Positions 1 to 11,004 of a stretch of DNA of 64,000 bases are shown here, piece by piece (positions within the stretch are counted from its first letter, which is position 1; the number at the start of each line of letters is the position of its first letter). Both the position numbers and the translations under genes were made by a program. The notes under the pieces are model-generated. The model was given only the letters and a program-made list of their open reading frames with translations, was not told where the DNA came from and made no database searches. The DNA comes from Lunularia cruciata (lineage: Eukaryota > Streptophyta > Marchantiopsida > Lunulariales > Lunulariaceae), in NCBI GenBank assembly GCA_948567375.1, contig OX419758.1, forward strand, positions 26,789,001 through 26,853,000. The letters run 5' to 3'.

Positions 1-1927
1 GAACATTTTGACCACTTTTCTCTACTGACCTTTCAGAGGCATGTACCCACTTTGTTTCTATATAAGTCTTTGTGCAATGTCGATTTGCACTTTCTTCATA
101 TGTGTGAGTAGGAAGCAGACAGAACAGTACTGCACTTCTCTCTTTCTGTTCTCCTCCGTTTGATTACTCTTAAACATATGCAGAGGCTTCTACGGGTAAA
201 GGTTAACATTTCAACGTCGTTAAAGTTGTGATGCGTAACACTTATTTCAGAATCATTTCAAATTTAACAGCAGTCATTGTGATATTCCATTCAAATGATG
301 GGATACAAGGTTCGTTCAAGTTCTTTTCATACTTCACTACAAGGTGAATTCAAACATGGGCAGTCATAATGAATTCGTCAACAGAATACGATATGGCATC
401 TGGAACTCCAACTTGCTTAGAATCAAGTTGGTCCATGAGCGCAGACATACAACCACCACGGAGGGGAAAAAGGTAAAGCGGTTCAGATTGTTCGAATCGG
501 ATTTCATGACTTGAGGCTGTATCGTAGTTTTATAATCAGTTTCATGATCACAAGCAAGCGAATATGAATTGACCTTGTTAAGCGTTCTGATTGTGGTTTT
601 AAGTGGATATACAGTAGTAAAATACGAATCTTCTGGTCTCCAAAGACTCGTACAACCCGGTAAAGGAGTGAAGGGAGTGAGATGGAATATCCGTCATTGT
701 TGACACAGATAGAGCACCAATGGCCCAAACATTCACCATCAGCGTAGTTATCATGTTTGAAATATGTGGCACAGCTATCTCAACTACGGACGCAGAGTAC
801 GACTTCTTTTTAACGTCTCTCCTCTTATAGTTCAAAGTATGAACTCTGACCTGCTCTAGACAGTTTATAAGGACGTGTAAAGCGAACACTTTACACATTC
901 TTTGTGGTGACGACGAGACTTGTGCCATGTTGATTGCGTTGCCTCTCTAAAATAACTGAAAAGAAATATAGGAGTAGGAGTAGAACCTGATTACTTGGCC
1001 TAGATTTTTCGTCAATCCATGGCATTCCATTCTCTGCAGGAGGGAAGTGGTGTCAATCAGAACTTATTCTTACTCACTCAGGGTCTCGCAGTAGAATATT
1101 CAACGTACGATGAGTCATTCCCAAGTGACTGAGATTTGAGGAGCAAAGATGTAATCGCGTTTCGAAAAGCTTATTCTGATCTCTGCTCTTTTTGCGCTCA
1201 TGACAGGTCTGGACAGCTTGGCTGTGCACGCCTTGTATTTGGAGATGCACGTAAATAAACTATTAGGTCATTACTTCCAATTTTATTTCCATTTATATAT
1301 TAGAACTAAATCTTTCAACTTTGGCGCAAGTCAAGCAGGTTACTTGATCGGGACGTCAGAGATAATGTAGAAACTTTTAAGCTGGTAGTGTCTGGTATCC
1401 AGAACTCCAGCTGTTTCCAACCGGAAATCTTATGGGAACAAGACTTATCTTCAACATCCAAAAATATTATTATAAATTCTATGAACATCCAGCTGATATC
1501 CATTGTATGTCTCTGAAAATATGTGGCTTACGATGTTCGGAACCAACCCAGCATAGCATGCCCAGAAATCCAGCCGAATATCACCACAATGCTACATAGT
1601 GAATAAGTGCTGGATTTCATAGGTATCACAACCGCAGCTCATATTACAGGCTGTCTCAATCTTGGTTGTTTCAATGGATAAAAGTCATGATATTTGCTAT
1701 GTGAGATGTAGATTGTACAGGTGAGATGCGAGTAGAAGGTCTCTTCAACCGGTTTTTTCTCTTGTAAAATCTACACGAAAATGTTTATTCGCTTTGTCGA
1801 TGTTGTTAACAGATAACTCTATAGCTAAAGGGCTTTGAGCAACTCAAACACGAAATATAAAACTTTCAGTTCATAAGTATCTTCAATGTTTCATCTTCTT
1901 AGAGGACTTTCTCCTCGCGTCTCCTTT
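1..1927. other. Unassigned sequence, no supported gene
   Basis: I recognise no gene, RNA or transposon here. The longest open frame is a minus-strand stretch of 109 codons at 599-928 with no motif I know, overlapped in another frame by 504-728. The interval is moderately AT-rich and has no visible tandem repeat. An exon of an unknown gene cannot be excluded. Confidence 0.4.
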
Positions 1928-1975
1928 CTCGAATTTATAATATCCCAGGTGTACCTGGGATATTATAAATTCGAG
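1928..1975. repeat. Perfect palindrome with 23-bp arms
   Basis: Arms 1928-1950 and 1953-1975 are exact reverse complements separated by GT. The outer ends read CTCGAATTTA and TAAATTCGAG and the inner part is CCAGGT/ACCTGG. The arms carry no mismatch, unlike the heavily decayed repeats around them. A fold-back formed by DNA repair, or the tip of a small fold-back element, are both possible. Confidence 0.9.
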
Positions 1976-2480
1976 ACTACCACTCACGCCCGCTTATAAT
2001 TTGGCGTTTAACCATGCGTAGTCTGAGTACATGTAATTAGGAAACCAAACTCATCGAGTCTGGGTGATGTTCGACCCGATGTCCCACTGCCACTGATAAG
2101 CAGAGAAAGCGTTTGGGAGAATTAGCACCCCAATATCTCCAAGCATGAAACATGTGCCCATGGTTCAAGCAAGAGGGGCAGGAGAATTATGTATTTTCTT
2201 GTTCTCCTCTAACGAAGGGCCCCACGCTAAGGGGCATGAAAACTCCCCACAAGAACGTGATGCGGGAGCTCCACATGACCAGTTACAGAATTGCATCTTC
2301 TGTTTGCAGCGTCTCTATCCATTCAGTCCTTATAGAAAGCAAAGTCATTCGTTCGCTTGTGACATTCCCTTCGTTTGACCGACTATTCAACACATAGTAT
2401 GCTCTCTGACTGCACTCACGAGATACCTACCTACGCCCACATTGCTGTCTTAGCTCTAGCTTTTCACTTCCACTCATTAC
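1976..2480. other. Unassigned sequence
   Basis: No gene or repeat is recognised. Overlapping short open frames at 2145-2397 in two frames carry no known motif and run towards the LINE tail that follows. Confidence 0.35.
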
Positions 2481-2563
2481 TATTGGGGCTTACCCATTAT
2501 CTTTTCCTTGTCCGGCTTGATGGGGTCTTCCCATCCTTCTTGTTATCACACGCGCTCGCCTTC
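2481..2563 (+). mobile_element. LINE 3'-tail fragment, copy 1
   Basis: This is a plus-strand copy of the conserved tail that recurs across the first 42 kb: ATTGGGGCTTA, then a pyrimidine-rich segment, then GGCTTGATGGGGTCTTCCC, CATCCTTC and a final GCTCGCCTTC. The same ending closes the long LINE copies at 2825, 17143 and 40081 on the minus strand, so I read this as a 5'-truncated LINE insertion or a SINE sharing the LINE tail. I did not find a convincing target-site duplication. Confidence 0.7.
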
Positions 2564-2824
2564 TACTTTGATGATGTGGAAAGAAGGATCACCTCAGAGT
2601 TTCCTCAGGTCCTGAGGATAAGTGCAGTCAGAAGTGAGGTGGTTTCTCCGTATATTTGTAAAGAAAACTTCCAGATACAGTTGCACCCGTATAATTGTAG
2701 TACGGCAAATAGGGTAAACTATAGCACTTCCAGAATTATTACATGTGCATAACTGTAACCTTTTCATTCAAGCAATTTTCTGTCACATTACAGAACAAAA
2801 ATAGTCTTTGGCATAGAGAGAGGA

Positions 2825-4200
2825 TAATGACACACATATGATAACAATAAGACTGGGAAGACCGATCAAGCCTTCTAAGGATAAACCTAACCTAAGAAGT
2901 AAAACTGTGCTAAGTTTCAATAAATCAAAATGAGAAATGGGCTGTCTCAATAGCATCAAAATAAGAACCGGTACTTTTATATGTAAAGCACTTGGGCTAT
3001 TGTAAGTTAAAGTGCACACAACACTTGAGTATCCAAAGAAGCATTATCTAGTGTGATTGCTCTTCTAGGGATTGCAACAATTAGTGCTCTTTGTTGAGCA
3101 ATGAGCACATGTTATCTAAGTTAACTACAAAATCAAAGGTAATAACCTTATAGTCTAGTATGATTATGTTCTTATATAATCCTTAATATAGATGTCAAAC
3201 ACTATAACCATAGTTTCATATAAACTCCAAAGCTAGAAAGACAAATAATTGACCTTGTTGCATATCTCTATCTTTGGAGATCTTTACTATTTGTGCTTCA
3301 CTCAACATTCATCCAAGAGCATATGTAATCATTCCCTCCAAAACTATATAGTGTGTGTGATATGTAATCACAACATCCACTACTATTACCTTATCTTCTT
3401 GGACCAAATACAAGTCTATGCAAATTAATATTATTTGAAAAGCATTGAAACAATCCCTCCAAGTGAAGTATACATTCTCTTGTGTCATAGTAAAAACTAT
3501 ACCTTGAATGGAATAATGTTTAACAATCCTTTATCCTCCAAAGGAACAATAATTCATATATATATATATACCTATTCAATTTAATAATCTCACACTCCCA
3601 AAGTGAATAATGATACCAAGCAATGCACCAAAACTCATGAGGCAAAAACTCATTATATTGTAAAAATAATTGATCAAAGTAAGAATACACTAATGCAAGG
3701 TCAAGTTATGATCCAAGAGCTTGCACTCTTGCCTGAACAAGAACAAAGTTGTGCCTTGATAATGCATGGAACTGATTGATCAACTAGAAGAGAATCTAAA
3801 ATCCACTGAAGTTATTTGTTCATGAAAGAAATTTGTAAACCTTTGGTCCAATCAAAAAGTAAAGAAGCAAAGAGTACAATAGCATCTTGTGCTTAAGGGA
3901 CAAACTATCTCTTGTCTGCCATAATATTAACTTTAGAGATAAATATCCTTCCTTATCTCAATCACATATGTCTCTAAGATTTGCTTATCAATGATCACAA
4001 AATAGAAAAAGAAAATGTCAAGAATGCACAACTACCAAAAATGTTATAAGCATCATCTTCTTAATAAACCTATTTCTCCAAAAAAGATTGGTATAAATGT
4101 CTCAATATGCATCAAGTCTTCTATCACAACTCTCAAAAGTCTTTAGTTCAATGATTATACTAAAGATTCCCATGACCCCCCTATAGTGCATTCTAATTTA
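2825..4200 (-). mobile_element. LINE fragment, 5'-truncated, minus strand
   Basis: The low-coordinate end (about 2848-2880) matches the family tail in reverse complement (GGGAAGACC then ATCAAGCC). The body parallels the LINE copies at 17143 and 40081: the stretch around 3025-3110 (CCAAAGAAGCAT, then a GAGCAATG block) has counterparts at 17310-17395 and 40250-40330, and the stretch at about 4140-4190 matches 41290-41340. All coding frames are destroyed. The matched part reaches only the region just downstream of where reverse transcriptase lies in the 40-kb copy, as expected for 5' truncation during target-primed reverse transcription. Boundaries are approximate. Confidence 0.7.
3556..3571. 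repeat. Short (TA)n microsatellite
   Basis: Alternating TA for about 16 bases inside the degraded LINE copy. Confidence 0.9.
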
Positions 4201-5210
4201 ATATATAGGGTTCATAATGTCTGGATCGCCATGGGGAAAGACATAACTCGTGCTAAATTAGTAAGAAGAGAGCTTGAAATGTATACACTCAATAAGCTAT
4301 TGAAAGCTTTCTTAACATCCATTGCAAAACAATGCAATTAAGGAGGAAAAAGTTCTCTAATAGAAAAGTGGTTTCCGCATGAGGTAGTGATATATCCACT
4401 GAAAAACTTGGCACCTTTAATACGGCATATGTAGAGCTCTGCAATAATCCAACTTCTAGCAGGTTGGTATTTTATTCAGTTTATATAATTTGCCCATTAA
4501 AAAGCTGACTATACTCAAAAATGTATCTCGTATGGCTGTTGTAGATCTGAATAATGTAGTAGCGAAAAGAGGATATGTATTTGGCAGTGTGGATTGAGAT
4601 CGAAGTTGAACTCAGAGAACTGGACAGGAAATAGACAAATTTCCTGTCTGAATGGTATGAGCAATACTCGCGGATGCGTTTGCTAAAAGTCGATTATCGT
4701 TACGCATGTAAAGGAAAATGGCCATTGGGGCAGACCATCCATTGATTGGAGTGAAGGTAAAGTATTTCAATTTGGTAGAACAAACAAAGTAGGTAGGGTT
4801 GTGCCTGTCAACAGTCCCTTCCAAGATTACATTTTGAGAATGGAATAGTTTTCCACTGGACTTTTATAACCTACACGTCTCTTGCATCAAATTTTAGCCA
4901 GGATGTATATTAGCCAATAACTTATAATGTTAGTCAATTCAAACATTCTAGTAATATATTCTTTTTATTATGAAGTCTGGTTTACATACAGAAGTGTTTT
5001 GACTATCTTACAATTACATGAAATTAGTCACAACGTGTATCATTTTGGCGTCTGGGTATCACTCTCATATTTTAGATAGTGTGTACATTTTTCTACAATG
5101 AACAGTGACTGAGTTTAGAAAATATGAGAATGAGAGGACTCCTCTCTTGGTAAACTCTCCTTTCTTTGTAAAATGGCCTGGTGTACGAAGAAAGGAGGAT
5201 TTACGAATAA
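4201..5210. other. Unassigned AT-rich sequence
   Basis: Nothing supported. A 70-codon minus-strand frame at 4612-4824 has no recognisable motif. The right end, at about 5157-5197, has a loose inverted repeat (CTCCTTTCTT against AAGAAAGGAG) just before the next LINE tail. Confidence 0.35.
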
Positions 5211-5297
5211 AGGACGACTGCGTGAGAAAATGAAGAATGGGAAGACCCCATCAACCCGTACAAGGGGGAAATGAAATAGGTAAAAGGGAGCTAAGAA
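5211..5297 (-). mobile_element. LINE 3'-tail fragment, copy 3
   Basis: Reverse-complement copy of the family tail. It starts GGACGACTGCGTGAG, continues GAATGGGAAGACCCCATCAA and CCGTACAAGG, and ends in GGTAAAAGGGAGCTAAG. Only the terminal segment is present. No clear target-site duplication was seen. Confidence 0.7.
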
Positions 5298-5960
5298 GAT
5301 ATGAACTTAAAACTCAACACTATCCTAAATTGTCAAGTACAAGGTGAATGTCACCAAATTTACGCTGTTTTATCTATAAGTAGATTGGATGATATTAATT
5401 CAGTTTAGGTATATTTTGGAACGTTTTTATTGATTAGTGCAATGAGATTAAAAAATATCGATTGGAGTTCAAACAAATCCAATAGTATGATTGAATAGAG
5501 TTATATGCAAGGTTTCAAGGAAATATCAACTGTCATCACCAAAAATTAATAAAAAGATAATGAAATTATTCCGAGTAAGTTAAAGATAGTATCTATCGAA
5601 TTGAAAATATCTTAACTATTAAATTTTAATATTAAAAAATAAAGGAAATCTCAAAGACTTTGATGCACAGGCCTTTCATTCAAAGAGATATTTCTTCAAT
5701 CATGACTTCATTTTTCATTTTTAGAATAAATATCTAATCATCATAGGAATATTTTTAGTGTATTCTATAACATATATTGGAAACAATCTACATATATAGC
5801 ATAAAAGCCAAAAAGATACTTGTTAACTTTTATAAAGAATTTTATTAATTTTAAAATTTTACCTAAAGAATACCGATATAAAATACATCGCGTGTAAATT
5901 ACGTATCTACAAAAGTATAGTGCTCGTATGCAGGTACTTTTAGACATTTTGATCCTCGTT
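5298..5960. other. Unassigned, strongly AT-rich
   Basis: About 660 bases with long A- and T-rich runs and no gene. A 60-codon minus-strand frame at 5765-5947 is rich in Tyr, Ile and Phe, as expected of AT-rich noise. Confidence 0.4.
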
Positions 5961-6004
5961 CATTGTTTCCCCTCATATGCTCGTGCATATGCGGGGAAAC
6001 AATG
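5961..6004. repeat. Hairpin with 20-bp arms, one mismatch
   Basis: Arms 5961-5980 and 5985-6004 are reverse complements except at one position, with a TCGT loop. The arm starts CATTGTTTCCCC. It resembles the 1928-1975 palindrome in size and quality but shares no sequence with it. No flanking duplication is evident. Confidence 0.85.
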
Positions 6005-7410
6005 CTCGTGCTGCCTCCTTCCTTCTGGGAATTCCTCCCCGGGATCCTCTGCATTGAACCCTATTCCGCAGTCCGCAATTTCTTTATACCACTGATGATA
6101 CTATTCTAGTCTCGAAGGCGAATGTAGCCGAGAACGCCAAATCTGAAGAGCTTATACATGATAACACTCTCCCGAACAAGCAGTGATTTTGTTCACTTTC
6201 TAAATTCGTGCTTGCATACATTTTCGTACAGATACGGTTTGTACGACCAGCTCTTAACTTTCTTTTTGGTTTCGCGTTGTTGGATGCTGATCTTCATTCC
6301 GTCATCAAAGACCTTGAAAATGTACACCTCGTCGAGTATGTCACGTGGTCTCATTACAATCATAGTTTTATTATACAATCCATCGTTACAGTTGAAATCG
6401 TTGAGCAAGTGCAGTACTTATTCTCTTTAGGGTGACAACAATTTTAGCAGGACCGCAATCCCGGCGTAGTGTCTCTTTCGCTCATCATGTATGACATAAA
6501 TGTGTCGACTAAAGTATCTTCTAGTCAATTCTTTAGTCTCCAATAATTTCTTTTGCAGAATTTGATTGTGCGCTTTAACATGCTTTGCTATTCTGCACTA
6601 AGACCAAACTATGAGAAAAGTGCACATCTGATTCGGTATACATTATGTGTAATAATGCTCAACGTAGCAAATACCATGTGCTCGAATTAGAATAAATATT
6701 ACTTCATTTCCACCCGTACAGGTGGTGGAACGTGCTTGGCTTTCTGGTCAAATACGTGTATTTTGAGCTCACATTGATATAAAGCATATCTTATTTTAAC
6801 ACGTACCAATAAAAGAGCAAGGTATCATTAAATCCTCTGAAGCCCACCGTTTTCTAGTGTTGATTCGTTTCCACATAGAACCGATAAACGCATCGATTGA
6901 ATAGTGTATCAACTCAGCAAGAGGAAGTTACCTTTGAATGTACAAATTTATTTATCTTTATTTAAATGTGATAAAGGAATATGTCACCTCATATGAAGAA
7001 ATGAAAAAAGGCGACCACGTATCCATGAAGACACATGAGAGGCTGTATGTTCAATGACGTATACTATGGGCTCACATTATTATATCCTGTTTTTTCTTTT
7101 CTCTTATAGCAACTCGTATTATGACATACCAAAACCCGAGCATAGTATCAATAAATCCAGGAAGCCATTGTTCTTTCGGTTCACTTCATCTTCTGAAAAG
7201 TTGATAAAACGTATCACTTGATATTGATTGACTTTAGTGTGTCCATTTCTTCTGAAACTTACGTTGCAATCCTATGGCAAGAGAGGGAGTACCATTATAG
7301 GTCTGATACAATCAACCTAAGCATCTTTTATGTTTTGATAGTTCACTTTTTGCACATGCATTGTGCACTACCCCTTGCCTCTCCTCAAGAGGCTTGTCAA
7401 GGATGGTATA
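6005..7410. other. Unassigned sequence upstream of chromovirus A
   Basis: Open frames on both strands at 6158-6435 overlap one another and contain no motif I recognise. The five bases before the element that follows are GTATA (7406-7410). This would be the left half of a target-site duplication, but its partner is lost because the right LTR is truncated. Confidence 0.35.
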
Positions 7411-7712
7411 TGTAACAATATAGAGTTTAGCAACGTAGTTAGTAAAGCTAACAAAGTAAAGAATAAACCAAATTAGTCTAGAATATTCTAGAAACATCTA
7501 GGAAGCTTCTTGAGAAGCTTTCTAGTTAACTTGGCTTGCATTCTAAGAAAGCGGCTCGAGAAAGCTTCTTTAGAAGCTTCTCAAGGGTTTTTTATACTAC
7601 CAATAAATACCAAAGCCAAAGCTCATGCTAGGCATTCGGAGTTTTCACTCATTCAAGTGTCCAATGTGAGTTTCCACTCTTCTTTTTCTCTCCTTGGCCT
7701 TGGTCTTTTACA
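7411..7712 (+). repeat. 5' LTR of chromovirus A
   Basis: It begins TGTAACAATATAGAG and ends TCTTTTACA, directly before the primer-binding site. At 302 bp it is shorter than the 3' LTR (at least 384 bp) because it lacks part of the internal GAAGCTTC-rich region. The TATA-like position is weak (CAATAAATACC near 7602-7612) compared with CTATAAAATACC in copy C. Confidence 0.93.
7481..7493. promoter_or_regulatory. Heat-shock element in 5' LTR of copy A
   Basis: GAATATTCTAGAA is a perfect three-unit heat-shock element (GAAnnTTCnnGAA), the binding pattern of heat-shock transcription factor trimers. More GAA/TTC units follow at 7501-7530 and 7557-7582 with less regular spacing. It lies in the U3 part of the LTR, upstream of the presumed transcription start. 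Function is inferred from the motif only. Confidence 0.7.
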
Positions 7713-7713
7713 T

Positions 7714-7725
7714 TGGTATCAGAGC
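7714..7725 (+). other. Primer-binding site, initiator Met tRNA
   Basis: TGGTATCAGAGC, one base after the LTR, complements the 3' end of plant initiator methionine tRNA, the usual primer of plant Ty3/gypsy reverse transcription. It fixes the LTR end and the element's orientation. Confidence 0.95.
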
Positions 7726-7983
7726 AAGAATGGGATGGATGGAATTTATGGACCATAGAATCCACTTCCACCAAACCATTGGGATTTTCATGTCTATATA
7801 TTACCCAAGCATCGTTTCACATAATTCATCACCTCACGCTTTGGGTAGGATTTTCTACATATGATCACCGTGTGTGAGGAACCCTTGATACTTCCGGTTG
7901 TAACTTATGGAGAATGGTGGATGTGCTGCATCTATGTGCTAACCAATTAGATAAATTTGGAGTAGTGGGATAGGGTAGTAGCT

Positions 7984-8890
7984 ATGGCGGCAATACCAAA
8001 CATTATCCTTGCAATGCAGCAACAAATTGAGCACCTTACTCAATTGCTGGATGAACAAGATCAACAATGACAAGAATATATAGAGAGAGCGCCAATTTGA
8101 GATGGAGAAGATCACATTTGATTTCCAAAACCCAAGGTGTTTGAAGGCAAGAATCTTTAGCGCATAGTGGAGAATTTTGTGTTTGACTACAAATGTTACC
8201 TTGGAGCTACCAATCTTCAAGATGAATGTAAATAGATTCTCTTGGCCTCTAGCCAATTAGATGGTCTGGCAAAAATTTGGTGGCAATTCCAAGTGGAGCG
8301 AGCGGAACAACAGATTGTTGCACCAATTTTGACATGAATATGACATATGAATAATGAAATTACAGATTGTTGCACCATGGGCAGAATTCAAGGATGCAAT
8401 ATTGGGTCAGTTTCAAACTATAAATGCCACTCAAGCCGCACGAGATAAATTGGCGGAGTTGAAGCAAGCTGGCTTAGTAAAGAGCTACATCACACAATTT
8501 CAGAATATCATCATGGAGATTCTAGATATACAAGAAGGTGAAGTTCTAGATCAACTTGTGCGAGGATTGAAGTCACGAACCAAATTGGAGGTGACCATGC
8601 AAGAACCACAAAGCATAGAAGAAGCCATGCAATTGGCTGAGCGCTTTGATTCCTTGGTGGCAACAACTTGGTCTTGACCTCAATCTACACAAGGCCTACT
8701 AGTACACTCTGCACAGGTAGAAGAACCGGCACCAATGGAGATTGATGCTATCCAACGGAGACCACTTGGTATAGCGGATAGAGAAAGATTGCGACAAAAT
8801 GGAGGTTGTTTTATTGTCACCAAATTGAACAGTATTGTTGAATGCACACTTCGGAATGGGCGACCTTGACAAGTTGCCTAGATGGAGTTT
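7984..8890 (+). pseudogene. gag remnant, chromovirus A
   Basis: Gag forms the virus-like particle around the RNA. A start at 7984 (MAAIPNI) opens a glutamine-rich helix (QQQIEHLTQLL) that is soon interrupted by stops. The best-preserved part is 8354-8677: a capsid-like segment with the pattern FKDAILGQFQ, then AARDKLAELKQ, then YITQFQN, typical of the retrotransposon gag family. A segment of about 42 bp containing AGATTGTTGCACCA is duplicated (8310-8325 and 8362-8377), absent from copy C. The nucleocapsid zinc knuckle near 8800 is broken; copy C keeps a recognisable version. Confidence 0.85.
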
Positions 8891-8955
8891 GTGAAAAAGA
8901 ATGATCAAGGAAAAGAGGAATCCTAGTAGGAGATTTTGAGCCGCCTACTAGGAGC

Positions 8956-9310
8956 TTGATTAGTTCCAAAGGGATTGAAGGCTTGACCTATGCAAGTTTG
9001 CTTCACTTGCAAGGTACAATATCTAATCAGGGTTGTAGGATTTTGGTTGATTTTGGAAGTTCAAAGAATTGCATGTCTATGCAAGTAGTAAAGGAATTGG
9101 GTATTCCTATCAAGCCAGTGATTGGGAGTAGTTTGATGATGACGGATGGTAGAAAGGTTCTACATTCTGCACCTCACATCTTGTTACCTTCAAGATTGGG
9201 AAGGAATATTTGGAGTGTATGAGGTTTGTAGTGGTACCTCTACACTATGATATCATTCTAGGTCTACCTTGGCTTGAACGTCATAAGGTTCAATTTGATT
9301 GGACCCAATG
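8956..9310 (+). pseudogene. Aspartic protease remnant, chromovirus A
   Basis: Retropepsin-type protease that would process the Gag-Pol polyprotein. The active-site region reads ILVDFGSSKNCM, where families usually have D-S/T-G: Asp is kept but the next residue is Phe, so catalysis is doubtful. Downstream pieces ELGIPI and, after a frameshift near 9220, ILGLPWLERH (about 9252-9281) are characteristic of plant gypsy proteases. Copy C shows the same region with ILVDFRSSKNCM. Confidence 0.85.
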
Positions 9311-9379
9311 ATAAATCCAAATACAACACCAAGGTAGGAATTTTTGATTAGGTTGTCTGACACTTCTGAGTAAGTCACC

Positions 9380-9570
9380 TAATTCCCAAGATGAGAAGTT
9401 TGTCGAGAAGGTAGCCATAGAGCAAACCTTGAAGGGAGATGAGTCACAAGATGGGAAGTTTGCCAAGAAGGCAACCATGGAGCAAGCTTGGAAGAGAGAT
9501 AAGTCCCTAGAAGGGAAGTTGGTTAGTAAAGTAGCAGCCATAGAGCAAGCTTTGGAGGGATATAAGTTTG
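9380..9570 (+). repeat. Tandem ~60-bp coding repeats between protease and RT
   Basis: Three imperfect units of about 20 codons follow each other. Each has a DGKF/EGKL-like start and an ATMEQAWK/AAIEQALE-like end. Copy C carries the same array at about 56,520-56,700, so it is part of the family and not a private duplication. The lysine- and glutamate-rich repeats probably formed a charged linker in the polyprotein. Confidence 0.7.
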
Positions 9571-9639
9571 TATTCACGTTGTGGATCAAGCCGATTGCAC
9601 AACAACAATCTAAGGAGGGTCAAGGGCCTCATCAAGCAA

Positions 9640-10520
9640 TGGTTGATCGGATAGTTCAGGAGTTTGCGGATGTGTTTCTGGATGATCTACCAAAGGGATT
9701 ACCCTCCAATCAAGGTATGCCCTTCAAGATCGAGTTATTGCTAGGGAGTACTCCAATGAGTAGACCGATCTATCGGCTCTAACCAAAGGAGTTAGAGGAA
9801 TTATAAATAACACTTACAAAGTTGTTTGAGAAGGACTTCATACGACATAGTACCTCTCCTTGGGGAGCACCGGTACTATTTTTTAAAAAGAAGGATGGAG
9901 GACTTCATTTTTGTATTGATTACCGTGGGCTCAATAAGCAAACCGTGAAGAATGCATATCGCTTGCCTTGGATCAATGACTTGCTTGATCAACTTAGTAG
10001 AGCATGCTACTTTTCCAAGTTGGATCTTTGCAACGGCTACAAGCAAATTCCTATTGATAGAGAAGATGTGCAAAAGACTGCCTTTCGCACAAGGTATGGT
10101 CATTTCAAGTGGAGAGTTCTACCTTTTGGACTCACTAAAGCTCCAATAGTCTTCATGGATCAGATGCATTGGGTGTTGGATGGACTATTGGATTGATCTG
10201 TGGTGGTGTTCTTAGATGATATCTTAATCTATAGTAAGATGGAGGTAGAACATATGAATCATGTGCAAGAAGACCTAAGATGACTACGACAATGGAAATT
10301 TTACTTCAAGAAGTCAAAGTGTGCCTTTTGGCAGAAGTAGGTTACCTTCTTGGGTCATGAGATCTCATCAGAGGGGATCAAGATGGAAGAAGAGAAAATC
10401 AAGGCCATTACTGATTAGCCTACCCCAAAGGATGCTACAGAAGTACAAGCTTTCAATGGATTGGCTAGTTTTTACCAATGGTTCATCCACTATTATGCTC
10501 ATGTGGCTGCACCATTGATG
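9640..10520 (+). pseudogene. Reverse transcriptase remnant, chromovirus A
   Basis: RNA-dependent DNA polymerase of the element. In order I see the N-terminal FADVF...LPKGLP segment (from about 9662), the strand before the active site ([11 protein letters not shown] at about 9912), the [13 protein letters not shown] aspartate motif (about 10,009), the [10 protein letters not shown] motif (about 10,117) and the catalytic FLDDILIY box (10,209-10,232). The frame from 9822 to the FLDD box is continuous except for one TGA at 10,194-10,196, just before the box. Other stops occur at 9781 and at several sites after 10,280. Compared with copy C this domain is complete. Confidence 0.93.
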
Positions 10521-10539
10521 ACCTCTTGGAAAAGAACTT

Positions 10540-10985
10540 GAGCTTCAAGTGGACCACCAAGCATGAAGAAGCATTCCAGAAGTTAAAGCATATGGTGTCT
10601 TTGTGACCCATTCTTCAACCATATGATCCTCAACTACCTTGTATGGTTGATTTTGATGCTTCTAACTTTGCAATTGGAGTTGTGTTACGACAAGAATTCC
10701 CAAATGGACTACATCCCATTGCCTTTATGTCTTGCCGACTAAACACAGCTGAAAGAAATTACTTTGCTTGAGATTGGGAACAACTTGCAATGGTATATGC
10801 CACCAAGGTATGGATGCATTTTCTCTTGGAGAAACAAATGATCACGCAAACTGATCACAAGCCATTGTTGCAGACCTACATTTGGAACACATGAAGAGTC
10901 AACATCATTGATGGGAAGAGCAACTCCAATTTTTTGACATCAAACTTGAGTACAAACCAGGTTGGTTCTATGTCATCCTTGATGC
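10540..10985 (+). pseudogene. RNase H remnant, chromovirus A
   Basis: Degrades the RNA strand of the RNA-DNA hybrid. The segment MVDFDASNFAIGVVL (about 10,643-10,690) carries the first catalytic Asp. After a stop, the segment with AERNYFA and the stretch ATKVWMHFLLEK follow, then TDHKPLLQ (about 10,850-10,873) with the later Asp. Stops and frame changes break it several times. This is the part missing from copy C. Confidence 0.88.
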
Positions 10986-11004
10986 TCTATCACGACGACC
11001 TGAC

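Noticed and set aside
481-510. GTTCGAATC as the T-loop of a tRNA gene
   Set aside because: Flanking bases do not form a T stem and no acceptor or anticodon arms can be placed.
599-928. 109-codon minus-strand open frame as a gene
   Set aside because: No motif, overlapped by another open frame on the same strand, and no supporting promoter or splice pattern that I could recognise.
2145-2397. Two overlapping ORFs (77 and 81 codons) as a small gene
   Set aside because: They overlap in different frames without a motif, and the sequence runs into the LINE tail.
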